DNA from: Gymnogyps californianus
Lineage: Eukaryota; Chordata; Aves; Accipitriformes; Cathartidae
NCBI RefSeq assembly: GCF_018139145.2
Contig: NC_059482.1
Span: 6,770,294 to 6,834,293, forward strand
DNA: 64,000 nt
Direction: 5' to 3'
Position 1 is the stretch's first letter. Every line of letters begins with the position of its first letter. The position numbers and the translations under genes were made by a program. Of this stretch, positions 25,516 through 36,500 are shown piece after piece. The notes beneath the pieces are model-generated. The model worked only from the letters and a program-made list of their open reading frames with translations, was not told where the DNA came from and ran no database searches.

Positions 25516-26280
25516 GCCATTTAGTGAAGCATTGCAGCTGCATACTAACCTGCTTCAGGACAGTTTTACTGTACAGCCAAGTGCCTAGCCCTGATACATT
25601 AAAAATGTGGGAAGAAAAAAATACTTCGGAAATCCTTGCATCTCAGATTGAGTGCTCACACATGCAGATTTTGCAGCCTGGAGGTTTAAGCAGAAGCTCA
25701 TAAAATAGCTCCTGACAGCACTGCGTGTGAAATATTCTTAATGTTTTTGGAGAGGCCATTTCCAGTTGTATTGCTACGGTAGACACCTAGCAGATTTTAC
25801 TAAAAAGAACAAGCACGTTAGCCCCTCCCCTGCAGACCTACCATGCATGCACAGCAATTCTGGCAGGCCCAGGCTGTGTTTTTTCCCAACAGTTTCATTC
25901 ATCTCACTAGCAATGTGCAAAGCAACAATAAAACAGACCACTCTCTTTAGAAACTGGCCTAGTGGCAATCACAGCCTTCAGAGTCCTGTCGTGCAAGGAC
26001 AGGCCTGCCAGCACCATAGCCCTGCAGAAACCCCGACCATGGCCACCAGCTATGGAAGGGTCCCAGGAGCCATCAAGCAGCTGTTCCCAGGCCATGCTCA
26101 CAGACCTGGACCCTGAGGGAAGCACTCAAAAGTGCATGAACTGTTAGAGTTCATGCATATTTATGTTGCATCTTTGCTGTATTTTTTTTTTTTAAGGGTC
26201 TCTAGGATGACCAGCCAGCCCCAGCCACCAAATCCCAGCTGAAGCTTGCAATGGAATTTAAGGATGAGGAGCGGGCATTG
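25515..26280. other. Non-coding stretch, no gene seen
   Basis: A 116-codon plus-strand frame at 25766-26116 overlaps minus-strand frames and has no domain. The region is a little richer in G+C than average. A T12 tract lies at 26182-26193. No RNA gene is seen. Confidence 0.55.
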
Positions 26281-27130
26281 CAAACTGCAGAAAGCTAGGA
26301 CTGTTTTCTAATTATTTTTTTACATTAAACCTCCCTCCATCTGTACCTTTTTGTGCCAGACAAACCAGTAATTATCAGGAAATCCCTTCACTTTTAATCT
26401 ACATCAGTATGAATGCAATCTCAGAGCAACCCACGGTGACTGGAAGCTATTATTTTCATAGGAAATAATAGTGACTGGAAGTGATAACTCACAGTGCTCA
26501 GTGTGTGTGTCATCATCTGATAACATGCAAGGCTGTACATCCCACCGCATCATTCTGTTGCAGGGCTACGATAGCCTTTATTAAAGGGGAACGATTGAAC
26601 CAGGAACCTTGTCAAATCTGCAGGGGAGGCTGCGGGGGTTGTATCAACGTGGAACTTCCATTCATTATTTATGGTCATAAAAATTTGGGGCCTTGGAATT
26701 GGCAGCATGAAAAGCTGTTTTAATTTGAGCTATAATTCTCTTTTGTACTTTCAGTCATTGACTGTGTCTCAGATAAACATTCATTCGGGAGACCAAGATT
26801 ATGGCACGGAAAAAAAAATAAAACAACCCAAGGATATTTAGCTCTCCTCCCACAAATTCTTCCTGGAAATATTCTTGCAAAATCCTCTGCCCACTTGAAC
26901 AGTATGCTTATGATTAACTGCAGATGAGCCCAGCAGCTTGCATATGTAGTTAATTTGCTTTAAATTTCAATACTGTATTATAACACTAATGATCACTAAT
27001 AATAGACAAACCCACAGTTTATTAAGTAATTTGAGACATTACGTTTTTTTATCATGTGAATAGGATCAGGCTGACCAATTTAAACTGGGCAGAAAAAGAT
27101 AAATAACGTGTAAATCAATCACAACACCAG
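26280..27130. promoter_or_regulatory. Candidate conserved non-coding element with hairpin
   Basis: A long AT-rich but complex block with motifs such as CCAGTAATTATCAGG, GCATATGTAGTTAATTTGC, CTAATGATCACTAATAATAG and TTTATTAAGTAATTTG. It contains a hairpin flanked by 11-bp direct repeats at 26436-26481, listed separately. Enhancer-like texture is inferred from motif density, and no coding frame competes. It is among the stronger candidates in the window, though conservation itself is not observed. Confidence 0.4.
26436..26481. repeat. 9-bp inverted repeat between 11-bp direct repeats
   Basis: GTGACTGGAAG occurs at 26436-26446 and again at 26471-26481, 35 bp apart. Between them CTATTATTT (26447-26455) and AAATAATAG (26463-26471) form perfect arms around a 7-base loop. 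The second arm overlaps the second direct repeat by one base. It could be a small insertion with a target duplication, a slipped-strand duplication or a paired protein-binding site. The symmetry is exact; the function is unknown. Confidence 0.85.
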
Positions 27131-30100
27131 TACGCTCTGTTTCTTTGCAAGATGATATGGATTGATTGGTGAAAAGAAGGCCCTGCTAGTAACTACTGCT
27201 AGGAAATAGAGTCAACAAACTTCCATGCTCAAGAGTAAAAGGTCAGATGTGGAAGGAAGTCTATACCTAAACTGCAAATGATTTTGTCACCTGACTAGAC
27301 GGGCTCAGATGAGTTTGCATTTTGTCCTGATGGGCAAGGCATGCTTTTAAAGAATAATGAAGACAGATAACATATCATACAGCCAATAAAAAGGAAACCA
27401 TGCTAAACACAGACAAAACTATGTAAAAAACAGTTGCACTCTGGCTTGCGGTCAAAGCTAACTTCTAAAATCATGTAAACAAGATAGCCATCACATGCTG
27501 TCTGAGAGACGGCTATTTCAGGACTAAAATAGATACTTATATTTGTTTTTCTTTCATGGGAATTTTAGTTTTGATTGAAGCATTTATTTTTAACTTTAGA
27601 AAACACTGAAGGTTCCTAATTAAAAATTCTATCTAGCACATTTGTAATTAATCGCTTTAAAGAATAGTTAAAAATGCAAAATAACTAAACTACATCTAAT
27701 AACTTCATGAGTGATTAGTGTACTTGAATGATGAGTACCTCCCTGTGGCAGTGGGACTTGCAAGGCACATTGAGAATTTTGAATGAAGTTTTGTTTAATA
27801 TAAAGCATTATTAATTTTTAGAGAACAAAGAAAAGTAGAGGAAGAAAGTTCTTGGATTCATCTTTCTTTGGACTTTACCATATAAGCCTCAGATACAGAT
27901 TTCACTCCAGCAGAAGGCAGCTGTACGTACATCTCTCCAGAGCCTGGTAATAATGCTCGGAGGTATAGACAGAGGAGAAAGCTTTAATATAATGTCTCCA
28001 CAGTACTCTTCCGGGAATAAGAGTTAGCATGTGAATTGAACTTGCACCCAGTTATCTCATGACTGCAGCTTACCCTCAATCACAAGACAAAAATACTACA
28101 AAATATACTGTGGGGAACAATTCTTGATTGTTTCCAGGGCATGGATTAAGTGTAGCCAAATGACTTTAACTCACAGGCTTTCATGGCCAGCAGGCCAATC
28201 AAATCCTTCATGTTTAAATAGAAAACCTGGAAATGGATCACAATATATTCCACTTTTTCCTACACATTTTTACTATGCTGTGTTCAAAATACATCTTTTT
28301 TTTATTTAAATGCAACTAATTTCATGCATGGATATGTAGTGTCATGTCCTGGAGTGATTTTGTACTGACAAGCCTAGCATATCACAATCCATGAAATCTT
28401 GGAATAAAAATACCCCAGCATTGCCTATTGTGCCTCTCAGGGAAATGTTTTGTTAAACGTTGCAAATTCCCTTTGTTGAAGCAATGAGATGCTTTCTCAA
28501 AAAGGGAGAGCAAAGAGAAGATGAATACTGAGCAAAAAGGAAAGAATATAATAAAGAGACTGAAAGATGCCGAAACAAGACAATTCTGAGACTTCTACTT
28601 CTTCATCTGTGTTTAGATAAAGTCATCTCTAGCATCGTTGGGAGAGACTGACACAGCTAGCTCCCAGCTTTAACACTTTAACAAAGTATTAAATACAGAT
28701 GGCATTGTATGAAAATGGCCGATTTAGTTTCCCCACTGATTTTTCTCTGAAAGCCCAGACTAGGTGGAAAACAAAGATATCTGTTTGCCTCTGCTGCACT
28801 AGAGCAAACGACAGGGAGGAGGACAGCCCGCGCTGAAAGCCCTGCCGACGTTTCCCAAGCAGAGGAAGCCTCTGCTCAGTGCAGCTGCTTTGAAAGAAAA
28901 TGAGGATTCCCCTCAGCAGCAGAGGCGGGCAGACTCATTGCTTCAGTACTGATTTCAAACCAAAGGGAAAAAACCTGAACAAATAAAGTATGAGACATAG
29001 TAAGCAGAATCAGAGTGGATACTCCACTATCAACCACTTGCTGCAGCCAAGTGCTGTTCAAAACATCATGTTTTGGCCATTAGCTATCAGGTTGTAGATT
29101 CAACCGTACCGTCATTGACATATGTGATAGGCTAACGATGCTCCCTTCACTCTCTTTGCTCTAAAGGCGGCCACACTCACAACACTCCCTCTGCTTTATT
29201 CATTTGCAGAGTGTTTCTTCTGATAGGCAGCCAGGCTTAAAGTAGCCACTTTTATCTTCAAGCGTAATTCTTCATTCATACATTGTGAGAAACACTTCGC
29301 ACCTTGTAAACTTTTAGATAGCACTACTGAGCCAAAATGGACTCAATATTTTTAAGGACTTATAGACCAAGCGTGACTGAAGTCTGCATGAATCATCTGC
29401 ATTCAAGCCATAGTACTGGCCGTGAAATATCTACTGACTCAGTGCATTGTCAGCAGAATATGCTTAAGCCTATCCTTTCTTTTTTTTTTATTTAACACAT
29501 TTTAAACATTAACTTTAAATGAAAAATATTAGGATGAAAAAAGTTTCTAATCTGAAAGTATCCTCACATTTTATTAAAAATAATTAATTGATCCCCAAAT
29601 AATTCATACGATGCATGCTAGGTTTCTTATATCTATTTTATATCTGTAAACATAGATATGGATAATTAAGCCGACTGGCTAGAGCCCATGTTTTCCTAGG
29701 CCAGGTCAGAGTGAGAGCACCTAAAGTCACAGGATATGTCCATACTGATGTACAAGTTCAATCTCAACTAATCAAGTGAGCTGCCCTACCTGCCCCCTAG
29801 ACAATACCCTGTGGTCCGTCACAAAGCCTTTCCTGCTCTACATCCTTCTCCAGCAAGGCCCTAACCTGTATCTCAGATTCATCTGGGCCATGCGGTGTCA
29901 AACCCTCCTGAGTAATCTCATGGTACATTTTCTTTGGTGGTTGGAGTTAGTCTCAAGCTCACTCGTACCTTCTCCGTGGCATCCTCCTGCCTCAGTTGCG
30001 CTGACCCAACTGCTTGTGAGGCTCCACTGAAAAGTGAACCGCCAACCTGGGCCTGGATTCAGGAGCCCCAGGAAAAAAAGCAGAGAAACAGCATGGTTTG

Positions 30101-31950
30101 CTTGGGGTAAGGCACTGAAGAACATCTGAGAGGAAACCACCCCTCAGAAGCAATGCTCAAGCAATAGGATTTCACAGATCCCAGGCAATCAAGTCCCTCT
30201 GAACAACTTTTGAAGTGCAGCTTTTCTCTCAGATGTTAAGGTAAAGAAATGTCGTTCCTGCATTGCTCTTTTTTTTCCCTCAGTGATTCCTGTATAATTT
30301 TTCTTCAATTTAAACATTTTTAATGGAAGCTGTTTTATCTTTGCTAGCCTAGAAATTCAACCAGAACTTCGAAGCTATTTTTTTTTCTTTTTTTCCCCCC
30401 AGCTGTAATAAAATATCTTGTAGGTGCAGTGTTCAATCTCTCTGTCCTCAATGGATACGAATGGGAACAACTGTCATGGACTTTGGCTACTCTGTTGATC
30501 GTTGTATGGGGAAGAAGATAATCCACATCAGTCTCTTAGTGGGGTTGGCTGTGCTACATACACTGAAGTAAAGAGGAGCAATAATTTTATTTTAGCATGA
30601 AAATGAGAAGAGATCACTGGGAGCCCACACTGGCTGAGCCACAATTTTACACAGTAACTTCTAAGAATAAAAGTCTTGTTGAAATAATGATGCAGTGTAT
30701 AACCGGTGGTTCAAGACCTGCAAGAATATCTCTTGGGCTGAATACAGTTTCAGAAAGAGACAATAGATTTCATTTCTGTATAACAATTGTTCGTGATACT
30801 CATTTGGAGAGTCAAAGTGTCAGTCTCCTGAGAGTCTCAGCTTTACAAATGTCTGTGGAAACAATTTTTCATTCCTCCTCCTTTTAGCACAGCTTCCCCT
30901 TTCTTTATAGATATTTATCAGGCTTGGGTAAGAGCTGTATCAACAAAATACCAAAAAGTAGGTCTTTTTTAAAAAAAAAAGTAGGATTTTAAAATTTGGT
31001 TTAAACTTAGTAATTGTTAAAACGTTAATGAATTTCAGCTTGGCTTGTCCATCTTAAAACTCCAGGGCCTACATCCAGGAACTTAATACCAGCAATATAA
31101 TTTTAAAGCTGCTAAATAATCTCTTTATGGCAGGTAACAGAGCACTGTTGGACTTGAGAAATGGAATTAAAATTAACTGGGTTTTTAGCAATGTGAGGAT
31201 GTTAGAATCAGAGTTGTGAAGGCAGTTAATTATATTAGTGGGATGGATAATTAAAAATTACCTTCCCAAAAGAGGAAATCCCATCTATTACATATTTGTC
31301 AAAATTTTGGATTGGCAAGTGATATTACAACCTAATTCCTGTTCTCTTTATATTTCTGCAGCAGTTTGTGGGGTGCCTTGTATCAGAATCTTACACGATG
31401 TGTCAGAATATAAGTTATGCAACACTAAAAGTAAGGATATTTTTTAACTGGATGTTTCAATACCTAATCTGAATTTATTGTGGTGGATGGAAGCAAAGAG
31501 AACGCTAAAGAGGACTCGGCATCGCTGAACTGGCAGATACTGCAATTCATTTGCCATCTCATGTTAATTAGCTTTCCTTGTTATTCAGGGAATGGAGCAC
31601 ACTAGAAAAAAGGGGCACATTTCATGCTTTCTAGACTTGATTGAGATTGCATCTTTTCAGCAGCAGCTGGCATTTCCATGGGCACAGTCAACCAGAGCAG
31701 GATGTAGCTGCGCTGAATTTCCAACCAAAAGTGCTTGGCTCTCTGCAGAGGAGCAACGGCAGCAACGTCTAAAGGCCTCTGCAAACAGATGCTCAGCGCT
31801 GCAAGAAGGAACCACAGAAGTGTGAACCAAGTCTTTGTGATCAGTTATTCTCAAAACAAATACTCACTGTAAGGAAATTTTTAAAAACCCTTTGATAGGA
31901 GGCATTCAAAACAAGAAGCCTGAGAAAAATGATAGGTAAGGGAACCGAAC
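27130..31950. other. Non-coding stretch, no gene seen
   Basis: Mostly AT-rich unique sequence. There is a small GC-richer piece at 28800-28870, a perfect palindrome TGTACGTACA at 27922-27931 and a T-rich tract near 29481-29489. Frames at 29776-30140 overlap on opposite strands without a domain. Positions 31140-31330 are rich in TTAATTA-like motifs and might be weakly regulatory. No RNA gene or clear transposon relic is seen. Confidence 0.55.
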
Positions 31951-32110
31951 AGGGATTCAGGAGGGCTGAACCTATTCTATTTCCAGCCCTGTCTCTGTTT
32001 CACCTGCAATCACTTAGTTTTCCTATGCCTCATCTGACTCCTCTTTAAAGTGAGGATAATAATATTAATGAACTTTTTTTCAAGTTATTTGAGATTTATA
32101 GGGAAGAAAC
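31951..32110 (+). repeat. MIR/CORE-SINE-like relic
   Basis: Blocks in MIR order: GATTCAGGAGGGCTGAACC, TTCTATTTCCAGCCCTGTC, AATCACTTAGTTTTCC, TATGCCTCATCTGACTC, and TTTAAAGTGAGGATAATAAT. These match the MIR-type series CAGGAGTCCTGGGTTC, TTCCCAGCTCTG, CAAGTCACTTAACCTC, TGTGCCTCAGTTTCC and GTAAAATGGGGATAATAAT. The copy is old, with many substitutions and no visible target duplication. Ancient SINEs of this superfamily survive at low density in birds and reptiles. This is the clearest SINE relic in the window. Confidence 0.6.
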
Positions 32111-33389
32111 CCTACCAAAAGGCTAGGTATTATCTTACCAGCCATGCGATTGCCTTTGCAGCTGGTTCTTCAATGGAAACCAGATTATTCACCCTGAAAT
32201 TCATAACAAAATATTGGCCTTATATTGGAAGATTAGCTCCATCTTTCATGTGGAACCAAAACAACAGAGCACTGCAAAACTCTGCTACTAGGAAAAAATC
32301 ACAAAGTAGCAAGCTGGTATCACAGGAGGGGGACAGAATTAAGGTAATCTGGTCGATTTGTATCAGAAATGCCAACATCTATCTCCTGTGTTTCCAATAT
32401 ATTTGTTTTCCTAACCTTAGCCGTGTTGCATGTAGTCTGCTTATTGGTGTTTTCAATCACAACTTCATCTAAACGAAGCCGTCGGTGCGGGAATTATGAA
32501 GTTACTGTTTATTTCCAGCCTCAATCATGCCATTAATTCATCACTGTTACTCTCTGTGCATGTCAAAATGTTCTGTCAAACACAGCCTCTAACACAAGAA
32601 CATGTGATCCATCTCTAAATGGGAGGGGATTCTGAGGATTTATTACATCAATGTATAATCCACACCTTTTTATGACATCTCCGTCGTGAGGATCTGTGAG
32701 GTTCACTCTCAGTGACACTAATGGACACGGTTCAGGCATAATCCTCATGCGGGATCTTCTGATCTGGAATACGAACCCCACCACGCGTTACGTGGCAACA
32801 TCTGGCAAGAGGTCAAATAAGTTTGGGGCCCACTTAGAAATGCTGGGGAGGACTGGTTAGCTACTTGGTCAGTAGTACAAAGATATGCAGAAAGTACAGG
32901 TTGGCTCATATTGCTTGCGGAGTTTCCACAATTGGTGAAATTTAATTTAATTAGTACATCGTGTCTTTCATCTGCAAGCACTCTCTAAACTTATAACAAT
33001 TACATATGTGCCGCAGATAAAAGATCTGCTCAGTGGCTGAAGAATGTCCTTGTTGCCTATGGTTTAATGAACCAAAACCATGGTATAGCCAGGACTGAAA
33101 AATACTCTAACCAAGGAACTGAGAACATTCTTCAGAGTAGCTACCCCCACAGGACCAAAAAGTTAAGAGCGGAGTTATAGATTTGGCCTTCTTCTGAGAG
33201 ATGGTGTGGCATGTTGTAAGGAATAATGGTTGGCACTGACTCAGCTCCTTTGTGGTGAAGTCTGCAGAGGCATCTTAACCTGTCACAGCTAATGGGTTTT
33301 GCTACAGATGCCAAAGCATAACATGGTGAAAGCATTTGGAGAAAGAAGCATAAAAATATCTAAAGCATTGATAGTCTCTGGGGCAATTT

Positions 33390-33420
33390 AAAAAAAAAAA
33401 AAAAATCTTTTTTTTTTTTT
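33390..33420. repeat. A16-TC-T13 fold-back tract
   Basis: Sixteen A, then TC, then thirteen T: an almost perfect inverted repeat with nearly no loop. It may be two retroposon tails meeting head to head, or a simple fold-back that grew by slippage. Sequence and assembly errors are common in such tracts. Confidence 0.85.
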
Positions 33421-34630
33421 GTCTGATTGGTTTTTCAGAAGCCCTACAAACACTGGAGGAGAGCACAGTTAATGAAGAAGTAATGAAATAACTGAGGGAA
33501 AAAAAGAACTGTAAAAGTTTTTTTAAGTAATACAAAACCATTACAAAATCCTGGTAGACATGCATTTTTAAACAATGGCTGTAATAACGGAAAATTAGGC
33601 TCCATGACTTATTCATAGGCTTCTGGTTAACACTGTTCTCCATTTCAGGCAGTTCACTTTATAAATAGCATCTTTAGGTGAGATGCTATTGTTTTGGCTG
33701 TGCAATATGAAAAATAACTACCTGTTCTTGTGAATTAGAGATCATTTCTCTGTATTCTGTAACCACATCTGAAGATACGGATTTCAGTGCAGATCATGGA
33801 GGAATTGCTTCTGTTTGGGAAGGTAGAGAGAACCCCAAGCGATAAATATTCCACTTTCAACTCTAAAACTGCAGTTGCTTATTTGATATAGAAATCATAA
33901 AAATTTAAAGGAAGAAAACAGTATTTGATGAGTCTACAATCTTTATACTTAAGGGATATTCAGAGGACCTATAAATCCTCAGTGGAATTAATAATTGAGA
34001 CTCTTGAAAGCTCTAAAAGGAAATATTAAATATGCAAAATCTTGGTGAAAAGCATAATTAAGGCCGGAAATGCCTAGAAGTTTAAAGGGCAGGCTACCTC
34101 TCTCGGAGATTTTCCAGTATAACATTTATATGGAAGTATAACACAATACATTTTTAAGCAGCATTCTATATTACCTTTTTTGCACCAATTTTTATCTTTT
34201 CCTTTCAGTGTTAAATAGTATATTGTAGAATACAATTTCTAAGATCTCCTGAATTAAAAGGATGATATGAAGGCCCGCACTCTTGTTTCCTGTTATTAAA
34301 AGGTTAAAACTTTCACTCCTCCAACTTCTCAAAGTTAATAGTGTCTTCTGTGCAGCATAAATGGCATTTACTTACAGGGCTGAGGTTTTCCCTTCTCTTT
34401 TATCATTCATTTTTTCTCTTCTCTTCTACTATTCTCAGGTTGGCTTTTCTCCAATTTTAAGTACAGTTTTTAGTTAAGGAGGAGGAAGCCTCCAGCCCTG
34501 ACACAAAAGTCCTAAGACCTACAATTGAGTTAGCCCAGCTGTCAGTGGAAGAAAACCTTCCCTCCATGGTTCCAGGCATTTCAACATTTCCAATGAGTGT
34601 TTACGGGTGTATCTGTACAAGACCTATATG

Positions 34631-34644
34631 TATATATATATATA
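34631..34644. repeat. (TA)7 microsatellite
   Basis: Seven TA units within a wider TATATG/TATACC context. It is likely length-variable between individuals. Confidence 0.85.
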
Positions 34645-36139
34645 CCATGTGAGCTCTCTTGAACCAGATGCAGCAATATTTCATAGTGCTTACTGAATGA
34701 ACAAGGACACTGTTTTCAATAGTCCTGAATACTTACAATTAATTTAAATATTTTAAAGACAATAGGTGCTTCGTACCTTTGACTATCAGGTCCTCGTGTT
34801 TTCCAAAACATGCTGACTTGATAAAAATATTGATCTTCAAACGCAGAGGAAAAGAATCAGAGGGGTTTTTTGCATTAACTTCTGGACAGAAAATATTTTC
34901 ATTTTGTACAAAGTGACTTGCAGAAAATAGCCATTCATTACAGCACAGCCTACACATAGTTTCCCCCTTTCCAAACTGGCACTTTTTCTTGATACTAACC
35001 CCACCCTGCATATTTGGAACACCTTCCTTCTTGGCAGGGATTCGTTTGCTTTTACATCTAAGCATTTCTGCTCACAGCAGGTTGTGAAGTAATGGAAGTT
35101 AATATCATGCAATTCTGATAACCATCTTGATTTTTCTTCCTCAGTTCCACTGTGACATAAATTTAGCAGCTAAAATATAAAAAATAATCCTGGTAGATTT
35201 AAAGATTAGTTTTGTATCATTTGAAAGAAGTGATTCCAAGCCTTTCTTATGCGGTTTCATTGCTTTGTAACTCAAGAGCCTGACAGAGTGGGGCAAGCGA
35301 AGTAGAATAGAGATGATATTCACATGACATAACTCTAGCAAGATATCTCAGGGCCCTTCCAATTCTATAAAGTCCAAAACCATGATTTTTCTCCTGATAT
35401 GATTACTCACTCATTAGCCCAGCCCATACTTTTTGCCAGAGTTCTGGAACTGATCAAGTTAGAGACTTCAGTCCAAAATCATTCTTACTCTTCCACTCTT
35501 CTCTGCCATTTTTATGTTGTTGTAATGTGTATTTTGCACTGAAGAGTAAATTTCAGAGTAAAAAGAGAAGAATTAGGCCCATCCCAGCTCAAAGATAGTT
35601 ACAGACATTAATTTCCACAAATATTCAGATTATTCACAGTGTAAGTTTTATGAATGCTGTATTGTATCATAGGAAAACAAAAATGAAAGTATCAGCAATG
35701 AGGCAATTTTAAGATGCATCCTTTCGGAGTACTTTTGTTGTGAGCATCACTAGGAAGCCTGCACTCTGCCAAAACAGAAGAGATGATATAGTGGTCGATA
35801 ATGGCTTTGTAAGAATGTCAGCCCTTTAACTGCATGTTTTGTTGTCATAAAGGTTCAGCTATATATATAAATATTATATATAAATGGCAACTAAACTCTT
35901 AAGAACTAATTTAGCCACGTAGGCACAGATGCCTAGGTAATACAGGAGTATATAGCTGTGTCTGGATTAGGATTAAAAAAAAAGATAATAATGGTACTGG
36001 ATACCATCAGAAGATCAGGAGAGCTCTCCCCTATGACCTTCCTAAAGATGGGAGGAATTTTATGTTGCCACGGGGGGATATTTCATGTTACACTGTAGTT
36101 ATGATACCCAAGCACTGGACTCTCACAACTATTTAATGC

Positions 36140-36500
36140 CAACAGGAGCCTGATTATCAGGTTGTTATTTTTCTTTGCACAGCTGCTGTTCTCTACGTTT
36201 TATACATTCATCCATAAGTAGTGAAGCAGGACTCCCTGGACAACTTTTCAAGAACCGGGTTGTAAGCTTGTTTGCTGCTTCATGACACCTGCTATTTGGG
36301 CATTTAGCTCCCATAGTTTCCTTCAGCTATTTTCAAGCTTCGGTTTGCTTTTGGTCTGATTCAAAGCCTGACTTAAAATGCTAACCCTGGCGGCTCAGTT
36401 CCCCTTTTAATGGATGGTTGTTCATGTCTTAAATCATCCGCGTTACTGAAGTATATCATGTCAACTCCAGCACAGCTGACAGATAAGGCACAGAGATATG
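36140..36500. promoter_or_regulatory. Weak candidate regulatory element
   Basis: Complex unique sequence with CACAGCTGCTGTT (E-box), TTTTAATGGATGG, CTGATTATCAGG (a near-palindromic homeobox-type site) and few simple repeats. It contrasts with the plainer flanks. The call rests on texture only. Confidence 0.2.

Larger units (their letters stand above)
32110..36140. other. Non-coding stretch, no gene seen
   Basis: A plus-strand frame of about 134 codons from an ATG at 32068 to 32472 starts inside the MIR-like relic and has no domain. Its length is within chance. Minus-strand frames at 34739-35112 overlap one another. Simple repeats at 33390-33420 and 34631-34644 are listed separately. No RNA gene is recognised. 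Confidence 0.55.

Noticed and set aside
32050..32472. 140-codon plus-strand open frame
   Set aside because: It begins at a GTG inside a SINE-like relic. From its ATG it has about 134 codons, no domain and chance length.
35335..35375. CR1-like 3' end (CAGGGCCCTTCCAATTCTATA)
   Set aside because: About 20 bases recall a CR1 tail, but nothing upstream matches, so chance cannot be excluded.
35941..36000. MIR-like GATAATAATGGTACTGG after AGCTGTGTCTGG
   Set aside because: It would need a large internal deletion to fit a MIR, and the A-rich run between makes chance likely.
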